Assembly: GCA_037974665.1 (NCBI GenBank)
Contig: CM075771.1
Location: 21,029,425-21,093,424, forward strand
Direction of reading: 5' to 3'
Length of the DNA: 64,000 nt
Source of the DNA: Ehretia macrophylla
Lineage: Eukaryota; Streptophyta; Magnoliopsida; Boraginales; Ehretiaceae
Position numbers and translations under genes: made by a program. This document shows, piece by piece, positions 1 to 10,886 of the stretch (position 1 is the first letter of the stretch; every line of letters starts with the position of its first letter). The notes beneath the pieces were generated by a model. The model saw only the letters and a program-made list of their open reading frames with translations, was not told the DNA's origin and made no database searches.

Positions 1-406
1 GCATATTTATTCTAGTTTCTTTAACTTGGTTAGTTCCCTCATATGTGACTTCTAATTGATCCCAAATTTCTTTAGCACTTTTACATCCGAAAATTTTGTT
101 GAACTCATTTGAATCTAAAGCAGGATATAACATATTCATAGCTTTATAGTTTCTTTCACACATTTTGAAATCATCATCATTATAGTCTTTTTCCGGTTTA
201 GGGACAATGATACTTTGTTCTCCTTTCTTTTTAGTTAGAGTAGGATTGGTTGGTCCATTTTTTATCACATTCCAAACTCTTATGTCATTTGCTAGAATAT
301 AGATTCTCATCCTAGTTTTCCAAAAAGAATAGTTTGTTCCATTAAACAATGGTGGTCTAGATGAAGATTGTCCTTCAACTATATTAGACATTGATGAGCT
401 TGCCAT
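1..406 (-). pseudogene. Copia (Ty1) retrotransposon gag, 5' part, runs off window
   Basis: Reading leftward from the ATG at 406, one open frame continues to the window edge. It begins MASSSMSNIVEGQSSSRPPL and contains the motif FNGTNYSFWKTRMRIYI followed by YNDDDFKMCERNYKAMNML and KEIWDQLEVTYEGT. This is the N-terminal gag region (DUF4219/UBN2 type) of plant Copia elements, which packages element RNA into virus-like particles. A primer binding site and an LTR lie just upstream on the same strand in the expected order. About 135 codons are visible without a stop, so this copy may be fairly young. The lineage looks SIRE/Maximus-like by sequence style and the long LTR; that part is inference. 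It is typed as a pseudogene only because the rest of the element is not in view; activity cannot be judged. Confidence 0.8.
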
Positions 407-446
407 AGGGATCGTCTACTAGATGTTAAGCTATATGTAGAGTACT

Positions 447-462
447 AGCTCTTGATATCACT
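447..462 (-). other. Primer binding site of the minus-strand Copia element
   Basis: On the minus strand the LTR end CCAACA is followed by AGTGATATCAAGAGCT. Plant Copia elements usually prime from initiator tRNA-Met at TGGTATCAGAGC; this version has one extra A. Its position between LTR and gag supports the call. Confidence 0.6.
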
Positions 463-2013
463 TGTTGGTCCTAAATAACCTAAAAGGTGGGGTGAATTAG
501 GTTGTTTGGCTAGGTTAAGCAATTTAAAAATTCTTGATGCGGAAATAATGTCTAGTGAAAGATAATAATACTCTAGAAGTTCTTGTAGACAATTTATCAA
601 ACACTTAGTGGGTACACAAGTATATAACACTAGACAAGCAATTAGAACTTCAAAAATAAATTCCAAATAGATAACTCAACAATTATAAAGCAATTAATAT
701 GAGCAATATTCATACGAAGGTAAATGACTTGAAAATAAAGAGAATAGAGTAAGAGAAATCAAACACGATGATTTTCAAGTGGTTCGCACTCCCAGAGGCC
801 TAGTCCACCACCTAAGGTCTTCCCTTCCCTTAGGATTTAATAACTCTTCACTAAGATGCTTCTTCAAATGTTGGTAAAGCAAAAACCAACTACAATTACT
901 CTTGAGTACACAAGAGTTACACAAGCTTCTTCAAGTGTAGGTGAAGGTTAACCTACTATCCTATCTTCCTTTGAATCCACAAAGGATTACAATACTTCTT
1001 CTCACAATGATTCTCTCAATATATGTGAAAGAGTATATTACAAAGATTGTGTGATAAAATAAATGACAATTGCAACTCCTATTTGAGTTTGATATTACAA
1101 TTGAAGAAAACTTTGAATGCTCAAAGATATGAAAATGATAGCTAAAGATTTCTCAATAAGAATGATATGAAAAGCTCTTTGAATTAGCTTAGAAATCTAA
1201 AGATTAAGGCTTGGAGAGGTATCTTAGAAGGTGAGAGAGCATGGCTTAAAAAGAGAGAAAAGTTAGACACAAATCGGATTTTAAGCAGAATTTTTAGATT
1301 TTCCCGTTAACCCATCCGGTCGCCGAGGCCTTCTTCCGGGCGCCCGAAAAGGGTATGTATCGCTTGGATCAGTCTTCTTTGCCGGGCGTTGTGCCTACTA
1401 TCCGGGCGACCGGATAAGGCCAGTAACGCCTGGATGCTTAAAAAATTCTTGAAAGTTATATTTTGAGCCCCAATAACAATTTTTTTTAATTGTAAAGCAT
1501 TTGGCACATATAAAAAAATATTCTTAGGATTTTTTAACATCCCAAAACATTTTCAAAACTGTTGACAGGATTTAAAGCGATTTATAATACAAGAGTTTGA
1601 AAACAAACAAAAATTATTTTTCAATGATGATTTTGAATTGATGTTTGTTCGAAAGATATTTTGAAAATATGAAAACCTTTTTGGAGAAATTATGAGCTAT
1701 ACAAATCATACTCAGGCAACTGATATTTTTTAAGGCCGATATCCCTTATGTCGCCACGTCTCCTTCCTTATGACTCATTCTTTATCGTCGAGTCTTTATC
1801 TTGAATTCTTTTTGGGCTTGGATACAATTTCTGATTGGGCTTGGACTTTGATCCAATAGCTTTCAACCATTTGACTGAAAGTAGTTGATCCATGTTGATG
1901 TGAACTTGCTTTGTTGGATTGAAGTTCTTACCAAAAAACAAAAAGAATGCTAAAACACGATTTAGATGTTTTGTTATTATCAAAATAAAGATTATAGGCT
2001 TTTTAGGCCAACA
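463..2013 (-). repeat. Probable 5' LTR of the minus-strand Copia element (1551 bp)
   Basis: The block begins TGTTGG and ends CCAACA, a perfect 6-bp inverted terminus. It lies directly next to the primer binding site and gag of the minus-strand Copia element. There is no convincing gene inside. The stretch around 1310-1440 is unusually GC-rich, with short repeats of the form TCCGGGCG. A length near 1.5 kb is long for Copia and fits SIRE-type LTRs. The second LTR is outside the window, so the outer border at 2013 rests on the TG/CA ends alone. Confidence 0.55.
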
Positions 2014-2058
2014 AGCACAATATATGATACACATCACTCAACTCTTTTCCTTCCTATA

Positions 2059-2072
2059 TGGTAATCAGAGCA
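2059..2072 (+). other. Primer binding site of the plus-strand Copia remnant
   Basis: TGGTAATCAGAGCA resembles the plant Copia PBS TGGTATCAGAGC with one inserted A. It lies about 65 bp before the start of the decayed plus-strand gag. The cognate LTR should end just upstream, where the minus-strand Copia LTR now appears to interrupt it. Confidence 0.5.
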
Positions 2073-2136
2073 TAAAAATACTCACACGAGTAAACGAGCC
2101 TAAACCTCATTTTCTTTTCTCGTTGCAGCAATCACC

Positions 2137-3250
2137 ATGGCAGACAACACCACTGCATCAAACTCAAGCTCCCCTGCCACAGTCCCCTAATCCCTAAACT
2201 TCTCAAATCTTGTAGCCATCAACATCGCTAATCAACTCCCTCTCAAACTCACACCCACAAATTACTGCTCCTGGAAATCCCAATTCAATGCATTCCTCTA
2301 TGGCTATGATTTGCTAGGATACATCGATGGTACCAAACCTTGTCCGCCTTAAAAAATCAGTCATGATGGTCTCTCATCACCAAACCCAGAACACCTCTTC
2401 TGGATGCGCCAAGATAAACTCATTCTTCTTGGCATCATTGGCTCTCTTAGCCCAAATGTTATTCCTATTGTTCGCTCCTACCAAACTTCTATTGAAGCTT
2501 GAAAATGTCTCGCCTAAAATTATGCTAACCATTCCTCATCACACATCATGGGTCTTGCTGAACAACTCACCCTCTTGCACCGTGTGTGATCTTGCTATTG
2601 CTGAATAATACTTGGGCGCAAATGTGTGATCTAGCAGGTAAGTTAGCTCTTGTTAGGGCACCAGTACCCCCCCAATATCTTATCACACATACACTAAATG
2701 GTGTTGGCATAGCTTTTAAGGAGCTCGCCGCTACAGTAAGAGTTCAAGACACCGTTATTTCTTTCGACGAACTTCACGGCAAACTCATTGAGTACGAGGC
2801 CTTTCTGAAATGTGAAAAGCTACACATTAATGGTAATCTTGGTTCGACGACAACAAATGTTGCGCATCACTCCTACCACAACAACTACTCCTCTGGCAAG
2901 AAGAATTCTTCTTCAAACAAAGGTCCTTCAAACAACTGACCAAACCAATCCAACTCTCAACAACGTCGTCACACCTCTAGTGACACATCTAGCACTTCAA
3001 ATCAACCCTCTAAATCTCCAGTTGTCTGTCAATTTTGATACAAACGGGGCCATACAGCCCGCCAGTGCTACTCCGCCAAACGAATCCTAACTCAGGTACA
3101 AACTCCAATTGCCAACTCTGCTCAAAATACCAACAATTCAGCTGCTTGGCTCCTTGATACAAATCTACTACTTTCTTCCACCATTGTTTGTTTTATGATC
3201 AGTTTACTTGACACAGAGATCAAAGTAAAACACCAATCCCTTTAAAAAAT
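2137..3250 (+). pseudogene. Decayed Copia gag with start of protease region
   Basis: The frame from the ATG at 2137 gives MADNTTASNSSSPATVP, then a stop. It continues with NLVAINIANQLPLKLTPTNY and SWKSQFNAFLYGYDLLGYID, a UBN2-type Copia gag N-terminus. Frameshifts and stops then alternate with recognisable pieces (HLFWMRQDKLILLGIIGSL; the MGLAEQLTLLH region; VPPQYLITHTLNGVG at about 2667-2711). At about 3030 the zinc knuckle reads VCQF-stop-YKRGHTARQCYS, so its second cysteine has become a stop codon. The protease lead-in AAWLLDT follows at about 3143, but the catalytic region is lost and similarity fades near 3250. The copy is dead, and it is older than the minus-strand Copia beside it. Confidence 0.75.
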
Positions 3251-3947
3251 TGAAAAACAATAAGAAATATAACAAACTAGCGTATTCAAGGGAAAGGCTC
3301 AAGCATTATAGTTGAAAAATCACACTACATAAAATATGATTAGACAAGATCATATGTATGTATGCTCTAGCCGAATGTGCTCTAGCCAAGATCATACATT
3401 AGATTACACATGATTAGGGCATCAAAGGTGGTAATTAGATCTCAATTTTGAGTTCGTGGACAATTAATCCCTCTTGTTACATTATTGGTTTCCCTCCTCA
3501 AAGGTGAATAAGGAATTAATTTCTACCATAAATGAAAGAAACATATATCATGCTTAACCGATATATATATTGGTTCAATCTTCTCCCACTTATGCCTCAA
3601 ACGAAATTGTCAAATAATAAAAAATAAATAAACAAAATTAAAGATATAATTTTGATTTCATATTCTCGTTGGCGATCAATTCGTAAGTACGTACGATTGA
3701 TGATGAAGCTTACATTAATATCCAGCGTTACAATTATCAAAGGATATGCTTCCTAGAATATATTATCTCTAGGAAGTTGACCATATCAAAGTTTATATAC
3801 ACTTGTTTTCTGGTCTAGTTTTTTCTATAGTCCTAATATTTGGTCTTCTTCTCCGCTATTTCAATACGCCTTATGCATAATTACCTCAACCAAAACTCCA
3901 AGAAAATCAAGAAGCTTTTGTTCGTAGCCTAGATTTTCATCTGGTGG
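3251..3947. other. Non-coding AT-rich stretch
   Basis: No supported gene. It contains AT-rich sequence and a short local duplication around 3350-3410 (GCTCTAGCC repeated with AAGATCATA). Short open frames here have no family features. Confidence 0.5.
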
Positions 3948-4324
3948 CACTACAAGAAAAATCGGTTTCGGCGATGGACGATTCCTCTCGTCGGACCAAC
4001 GCCGAAAGAGTCTTGGCGAAGGCCAGGTGAGAGGAAACGTCCCTCGCCGAAACCTTCGTCGATGAATTGCGGTCCCTTGCCGACCCCACGCCTTTCGGCG
4101 ATGACTCGACGAGTGACCATTTCGGCGATGACTATGCGAGGGCAACAAGCCCTCCCCATTTTTATCCCTCTCCGTGCTCTCCCCGTTTTCATCCCTCTCT
4201 ATGCCCTCGCCGTTTTCGTCCCTCTCCATGCCTTGCATAAATCGTCCATCTCCGTGCCCTCGCATAAATCGTCCCTCTCCGTGCCCTCGCCATTTTTGTC
4301 CCTCTCCGTGCCCTAGCCGTTTTC
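3948..4324 (+). mobile_element. CACTA (En/Spm) transposon terminus with subterminal repeats
   Basis: CACTACAAGAAAAATCGG at 3948 is the hallmark terminal inverted repeat of plant CACTA transposons. It is followed by about 350 bp of GC-rich subterminal repeats. TCGGCGA and CGCCGAAA motifs recur in both orientations (3966-4140), then come 30-35 bp tandem units built on GTCCCTCTCCGTGCCCTCGC (4150-4320). In En/Spm elements such subterminal repeats bind the transposase. No matching inverted end (CTTGTAGTG) was found downstream in the window, so this is either a broken end or an element interrupted by later insertions. Open frames on either strand here are by-products of the repeats. Confidence 0.7.
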
Positions 4325-4374
4325 GTTGACACTAGCTAGCCGCAACCAGTGTTGACGCTAGCTAGCCGCAACCA
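4325..4374. repeat. Tandem duplication, 26-bp unit, two copies
   Basis: GTTGACACTAGCTAGCCGCA starts at 4325 and recurs at 4351 with one change (ACACTAG to ACGCTAG). The GCTAGC core is itself palindromic. It lies at the inner edge of the CACTA subterminal repeats and may belong to them. Confidence 0.75.
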
Positions 4375-4704
4375 AGACTAATACTACTGCCTCCACCAAT
4401 ACAACCGATACTCACTCTATACTGAAAGCTCTCGTTATGTTTTAACAGAAAACATAACATATTGCCTAAATGATACCAATTCAATAAAATAATGGTCCTT
4501 TTAGAATTAAAAAAAAATAGTTCAAATGGTTAAAACAATATTTTTTTTTGGGGATCAAAATAGAACTGGTAGAATAGTTTAGTAAGCACTAAAATAATTT
4601 TATTTTTTCTAAAATATAAACACAATCCTCCTCACAATTGTATCGAATCGTAAATCGTACTGATTCGGTCACAAACTTAAAGTTGTATGATAATTGGTCT
4701 ATTA
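4375..4704. other. Non-coding flank between CACTA end and solo LTR
   Basis: AT-rich sequence with no gene. Its last five bases (TATTA, 4700-4704) are the left target-site duplication of the next element. Confidence 0.5.
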
Positions 4705-7700
4705 TGTAACGCCCCGATCCCTCACGAGACCGGAAGCTCTAATAACCATGCTATTCTCAACCCAATACCAAACCCAGTCACAAAATTTTAAGGAAAACGG
4801 ACAGAGTTTTCCCTGTACCGTGAACATTCTTGAAACCTGTAAGCTTTCAAATAAAACACGAAGCAAAGGAACAACATTTCTAATTGAAATCCCAACTTCA
4901 AGGCCATCCAAGCCTTAAGCAACACAAGACAATATAAACACATACAAGCATGCAACGTAGCTAGAAGCAGAAGCATAAGTTATTACATGCCACAATTCCA
5001 TAACACTTACTACATCCACTTAGCTTTCAAATTGCAACCACTCAAATATATATACATAAGCCTTTAGGCTCCAAAATAGAACATAAAGTAGACAAGCAAG
5101 GTCTTCTACAGTTTAGCAAGCAATCACTCTAATCTCAAGTAATAGTACACAGCAATCAAGGCAACTCCTCCAACTGCACCACCTGAAACATGTTTAGCGA
5201 GGTATGAGCAATCACAATTGCTCAGTGAGGGATAAGGTCTACCGGGGACGTGCAATGCAGCAACTTAACAAAATTAATACAATAGATAAACAGTGAATAA
5301 CAATTCTAATACCACATTTTAAAAGGATACAATCGATAACCCTTATCACTCCAAATCTTCGATCCCCGATCCACGAACCACAATCTCAATCTCGATATGC
5401 CGGCATCCCTTACACCAATGGGTACTCCGGATGTACCCGATCCTAAGACCTAACACCCCCTGGCAATCTCCGGACTAGGCGAGTGAGGGAATAGCAGACG
5501 GAGCTAAGGCAACCAACACTGGCAAGCCCGATGCTGCCCAATGAGGCCATCGCATCTGCCTCGACAATGAGGTTGCGCAACCACGATGCAATACAAGAAT
5601 GATAACAATGACAATATAATCAGGAAACACATTTAAGGAGAAAAAGTAAGTTGTTCTCGTACCAAGTTACAATTTAGCAACAATAAGCATATATCAATTA
5701 CGCAATTATACTAAACAATATACTCTTTTAGAAAGAAAATAAACTATAATGCACGTAAGGATGCAGGTCCCTCACCTCTACCGAGCTCAAAGATGTAAGT
5801 TTGAATCACATCATTTTCAGTCACCTTGAACCTATGAGCAAACATTACTTCAATTACTCTTTAACTACAACATTCATTAATTATTCAGCTAGGTTAGCTA
5901 ACTTATAACTTCGCTTATTTAGCATATATACAATATCTATTAGAATTCTATTTTTAACAAAACACCACTTTTATATACTTTAACTTAACATATATTCCAT
6001 ATTTTCAATAGTCTACAAGTTAAATAAGAAGATAGTTCAAAAACTTAAAGGAGAATGATTCAACCAGCATGATATAACTAGATATAAACCGAGCTAGAAT
6101 TTAGTTTAACTAAGATCAACACATGAGCCTGCAGTTACTCATACTATTTCTCATTTTACTTTAGTTAATAACTTGTACAAGAAACTAATTCACTCCACGT
6201 ACAATAAACTGGCCATTAACTCAACTCAAAGAATTTCTCCAAAGAATTTATAGATAATAAAGGTTAGGTTACTTTAATGTTCAAATGACACATTCATTCA
6301 CAATGACACTACCCAGTCTTTTACTACTTTAATGAACTTCTAATTCATATTCTACTTTACTTACAATAGTTAGTAATATCTCTATGAAGATAGCCCAACA
6401 TTAGCACATAGGGAAAGAAATGCATTTATCAACTAATAGAAAAGTTAACTATCAACCATTTAATAACTAACATACTATTTTAGTAAAATAACTATACTTC
6501 AAGCTAAGATTCTAACATATCACTAGTAGTATTAACTTAAGTTAATTACATTTAACATATAATAGACAACTATCAACTTACAATTAACCTTACATGTAGT
6601 TTCAAAAAGCATTAAACACATTCTTCCACATAGTTTACTTGACCTTTCTAAGTGTTCACTAGTTGCACATTGATAACAACAACTAATTCTAACAATTGAA
6701 TTGTTTAGCATATATAGAAACATTACCTATGTCTAAAGGTGGTGAACATCACAACTCTACTAGCATTTTTCATTCACAATCGAATAGAATAGCTTTCAAT
6801 TTAAATTAACTTTACTAGCAATTAGATTTCAATTACAATTCATGAAAACAACATAACTATAAGAGCCCCATTACGTTATTAATCATCCAAGGACACTACA
6901 CAATAAGGTCTTGATCGAATACATCCAATTAGAACTGAATTATATCATTACTATAGCAAAATAACAACAAAATTCAGATTCTCGCGTAACAGGGCATTTT
7001 TGACACATCTCACCAAAATGATCATAACTTGCTCTAGACAACTCCGATTAATGCACCGTAAAAAGCTGTAGAAACTAGACTCGTAAGGCTTTCTAATGGT
7101 ATATAATTCAACCCCTAATCTTTCTCCAATTAATACAGTTTTAAGCTCGAAGTTGCCTCAATTTTGCTGAAAAATCTGGACAGCCACGATTGAACACACA
7201 CTCACATTAAGTTCTCAACGTTTTTAATTGAATTTCTTGCATGCATGGACTGATTTTCTTTAGCAATAACTTAGCAAGCAAAGATTGTACCTCCATTAGA
7301 CATATTCACAAATACTTAACTCATAAGATCTTACTAAAAAAGATATACTTTCTATACAAACATACTTAATACTTAAACATAATCCAACTATAAACATGAC
7401 CTATAAATATTATCATGCTTATTCACCCAAATTACAATTTATAACTCACTCAATAGACAAATATAACAATTATAATAACTCAAATAGCTAATCAGCAATA
7501 AACTCAACTAATTTACATAAACTCTAACAAAACTCCTTCAAAATGCTTACAAATTAGATTCTAATCTTCACACAAGATAATGAACTTCAAATCTAACTAT
7601 ACTATATCTCTAATAACACTTTATGGCACTATTTAAGCCCTTGAAATCTCACTTTAAAGTACAATTACCCCAAAAGTCCAAATTTACCTCTTTATGCATT

Positions 7701-9267
7701 ACACTACAAGTACTCTAATCAGAGCTTAATTAAGTGAAGCGAATACATTTCTAGCACTTCCTCACTTACTAGACACTAGCCCTAATGCCCGAACGCACCC
7801 GGATTCACTTTCAACCCGAAACCCCTTTGTCAATCTTTGCTATTAAGCTCCAAACTGAAAGACAATGTTCAAGATTCCCAAACGAGTTATCCTATCATTC
7901 AAACAACACCTTATGGCACCCCAACGACCTTCGAGTTCACCCGTTAAACCTCGTTTACCATTAAATCCCCGATTTCCTCTTTGTGCATTTATACTACAAG
8001 TACCAATTCCGGAATCCAAACAAGCGAAACGAAGGCACTTCTAAGGCTTCAATACTTAATAAAGACTAGCCATGATCTCAAAACGTACCCAGATTCGAGT
8101 TAACCCCGAAATTCCCAATTAAAGTAGCCTATTTTGATCAAAATTCTCAAATTTTTCACATGGCAAGTATAACGAATATTTTTCACATGCTCATGGGCCT
8201 AATTCGCAACTACTAGAAGCCTTGAATTGAATTAAATTGTAACTTTTTTTTTTCAGAACCCTAGTTTAGCACTATTCATCATCTTCTCCAAGTTAAATTT
8301 TGCATTTCTAGCTAATCAAGAAGCTAACTAACTTCAAAAGTTTGCTCTACATACTTATTTAAGCATATTTGAAGCAATAAATTAAACTAAAACACAAGAG
8401 TTTACTATTCACGTTTTTTACTATTCATCATCTTCTACATGTGAAATCTTGTCAAAAAATTATTTTCAAGCTATACCAATGCATATACAAGGTCTCTAGC
8501 ATGTAATAATACTATATAGAATAAGAATCAAGCATGTTATGGCATATTAATGGCAAAATTCGAAAATTACAAAATTGAACATAAACTTTAAAACTCCATG
8601 AAAATGAAAAAAATTTCTCACAAAGTTTTTGTTCCGAAATGCGAAAAACGAATGGTAGAAAGATAGAGGACGCCAAGATGAGTCCGAATATGCAATTTGA
8701 GCTTCCAACTCCTTCATTTACACCTTTAAAGAGCCAAAATTACATAAAATTTACTATTTTCGTAATAAGGGTTTGGTGGCTGATTTGAAGTATTTTTTGG
8801 CAGATTTTGAAGTTGTAGGGTGTTAAAATGAAGTCAAAGGATTAAAGGATAATATATGTGAGTGAAAAATCACTATTTGCTTTAAAAACGTTATTTTAAC
8901 ACGCTAAAACTCAACTTTAATCTCATATTTTGTTGCAAATTCAATTTTTTTCTAAACCAATAATCAAAATATAATGGTAGATTAGTTTTTAAAATATTTA
9001 AAAGACTAGTTTTAAAAAATTTAGGAGAAAGATCAATAAATAGAACTTAAAACACTTTAAATGCAATTCTCACTAAAAATTCTTATGAAAATAATATGAA
9101 TGCATATATTTCATGTAATAAAAGAAATAAACATGAAATTATACATTATGTGACAAATAATCAATTTAAACAAGTAAAAGCATGTAACTTACAATTTAAA
9201 TAATCAAATGCACGTAAATAACAATTAGACAAGTATTTGCACATAAATTCGGGACCGGGGTCTCACA
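4705..9267 (-). mobile_element. 4.56 kb solo LTR or non-coding LTR element with TATTA target duplication
   Basis: The block starts TGTAACGCCCCGATCC and ends CCGGGGTCTCACA, giving TG...CA termini that are imperfect inverted copies of each other. TATTA occurs immediately before it (4700-4704) and immediately after it (9268-9272), a perfect 5-bp duplication that fixes both borders. Read on the minus strand it ends GGGGCGTTACA, a common 3' end of plant Ty3/Gypsy LTRs, so minus orientation is preferred. No second copy of either terminus lies inside, and no gag or pol is present. The simplest reading is a solo LTR left by LTR-LTR recombination. At over 4.5 kb it is very long, a size seen for example in Ogre-type Tat elements. 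A large non-autonomous derivative is the alternative. Confidence 0.75.
7610..8160. repeat. Degenerate tandem repeat of about 290 bp inside the long LTR
   Basis: A segment reading TTTATGCATTACACTACAAG near 7691 recurs at about 7981 as TTGTGCATTTATACTACAAG. The following text is related in both places (GAAGCGAA.., CACTAGCCCTAATG versus GACTAGCCATGATC, then CACCCGGATTC versus TACCCAGATTC). The period is about 290 bp and divergence is substantial. Internal repetition of this kind helps explain the length of the LTR. Confidence 0.6.
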
Positions 9268-10044
9268 TATTATGTTCCCATTAACTATTTTGAGTTGAAG
9301 TTCTTTATTAGAATTGATGCACTTATATGTCAAGAAAATATATAGCCTTTAGTTAAACCATTATTTTAATAATGAATGCCAAAATCTTTAATGTCGAGAC
9401 AATAAAATAAAATAATCAAACTTTAGTTATAACTTGAATAAGGCGAAAAAGACATAACTGACACATGATGGAAAAAACAAAAAACATTAAATTAATGGTT
9501 TATAATGGCTGATAAACCATTCCAAAGCAAATAAGAATAATAATAATGATGTTTTTGTGGCTAATAATTTGCCACAAGTCCAACTATTATTCCAAAGCTA
9601 CAAAAATATTAAATTAATGTCTTAACAAGTCCAATTTCTTCAACTCACTCAAAACTAAAAACTAAAAGCAGAAAAAATGTTAAAAGCTTTCACTGCTGCA
9701 ACTAAGAGTCAGGTGACAAGAAAACGAAAAGAGAAGACTTACAAGCAAAGTGATGGGGTTTGATCAATTCTACAATCTACGCTAAGCAGGTGCGATGAAC
9801 TTTTGAGTTTTGATCGAGACAGCAGCAAACACGTTGTCTTTGTTTCTGATCATTTTTATGCTTCCAATTTAGGGCATTTGAGTTTTTAGTTGGATTTTGA
9901 AAAGGTAATCTTAAAATGAGCTGGTTTTGTTCATTTATTTTTGTTAATAATACATTGAAAATGATCTAATTGTATGCTACTATAAGAAATTGAAGTGAGT
10001 TTTACTTTTAATATGATTTTGAAACTCTTTTGGGCTTTTTTTTT
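9268..10044. other. AT-rich intergenic stretch
   Basis: Begins with the right TATTA duplication. No supported coding sequence or RNA gene was found. Confidence 0.5.
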
Positions 10045-10886
10045 TGTTAGAACCTGAATCGTCAGATTCGCCGAAACGGACGATTCATCATGATTCACAC
10101 CGATTCAGTGCCATTCTTTGATTGATTCAATACGAAATAATACCCAATAAGTAGAACTCACCCCAAAGAAAGCTGAAGCTCAAATATCAATAAAATTCAG
10201 AGGCCAATAATCAATACAAAATTCAATAATTAATACAATGACATAATATCGAAATTAACAAAACTATAACAAGTCGTGACTGCTTAGCAGCGCAGTTCAC
10301 AATATGAAGTTCACAATTCACACTAAAACAAATGGCGGCTAATTAACTCCTAGCCGGCTGGGATTCGATACACAACTTATATAGTTCATAGACTCAAAAC
10401 ATGTTCGCACTTAATCTTATCCAGAGAATCAAGAAACAAGATTTCACAATAATCAATAAGGAGTGCCAAAGAAGACGAAGAATGAAACAAAAGTTGTTGA
10501 TCAACGAAAGGATACAAAAGAACGGTAAATCCTGCTTACCTCAAAAATCTCGAAATCAAAACCAAGAATTAAAGCAATCTAAACCTTCAAAACTTGATAA
10601 AATCTTCTCCCAACTTTTTTTGCTTTTCTGCAAAATTTGTGAGATTCTAAGGTCTCGTGCCTTGTTTATATAGAGGTTTGATCCTAATCTGATAGACTCT
10701 CATAATTTAAAACTAATTAAAACTCTATCTTTATTTTCTGAAAAGATTTTATTTCTATTAGAAATCTTATCACAAAATCTCACAAGATATAAACTATTAT
10801 TTTTCAAATCATTTATCTTATTTTATCTTCTTTTTTTTTTCCTATTAAGACTCTCAATTAATAATAAAAAAATCTAGGTCATCACA
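10045..10886 (-). mobile_element. Possible solo LTR (842 bp)
   Basis: On the minus strand the block starts TGTGATGACCTAGATTTT and ends CAGGTTCTAACA, giving TG...CA ends in a style common for plant Gypsy LTRs. The right border is supported independently: similarity between the first F-box repeat copy and its two sister copies begins exactly at the next base. No target duplication is visible, because the left flank is a T-run and the right flank is CCTGT. An unequal event or a deletion at the insertion must therefore be assumed. No coding capacity is convincing. Confidence 0.4.

Noticed and set aside
3861-4265. 134-codon minus-strand frame rich in Arg, Glu and Gly
   Set aside because: It covers the CACTA subterminal repeats. 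Its repeated ERDENGE motif is a translation of the DNA repeat.
7702-7710. CACTACAAG inside the 4.56 kb LTR, a possible CACTA end
   Set aside because: It lacks the following GAAAAATC stretch, has no subterminal repeats, and its counterpart in the 290-bp repeat reads ATACTACAAG. It is part of the LTR sequence.
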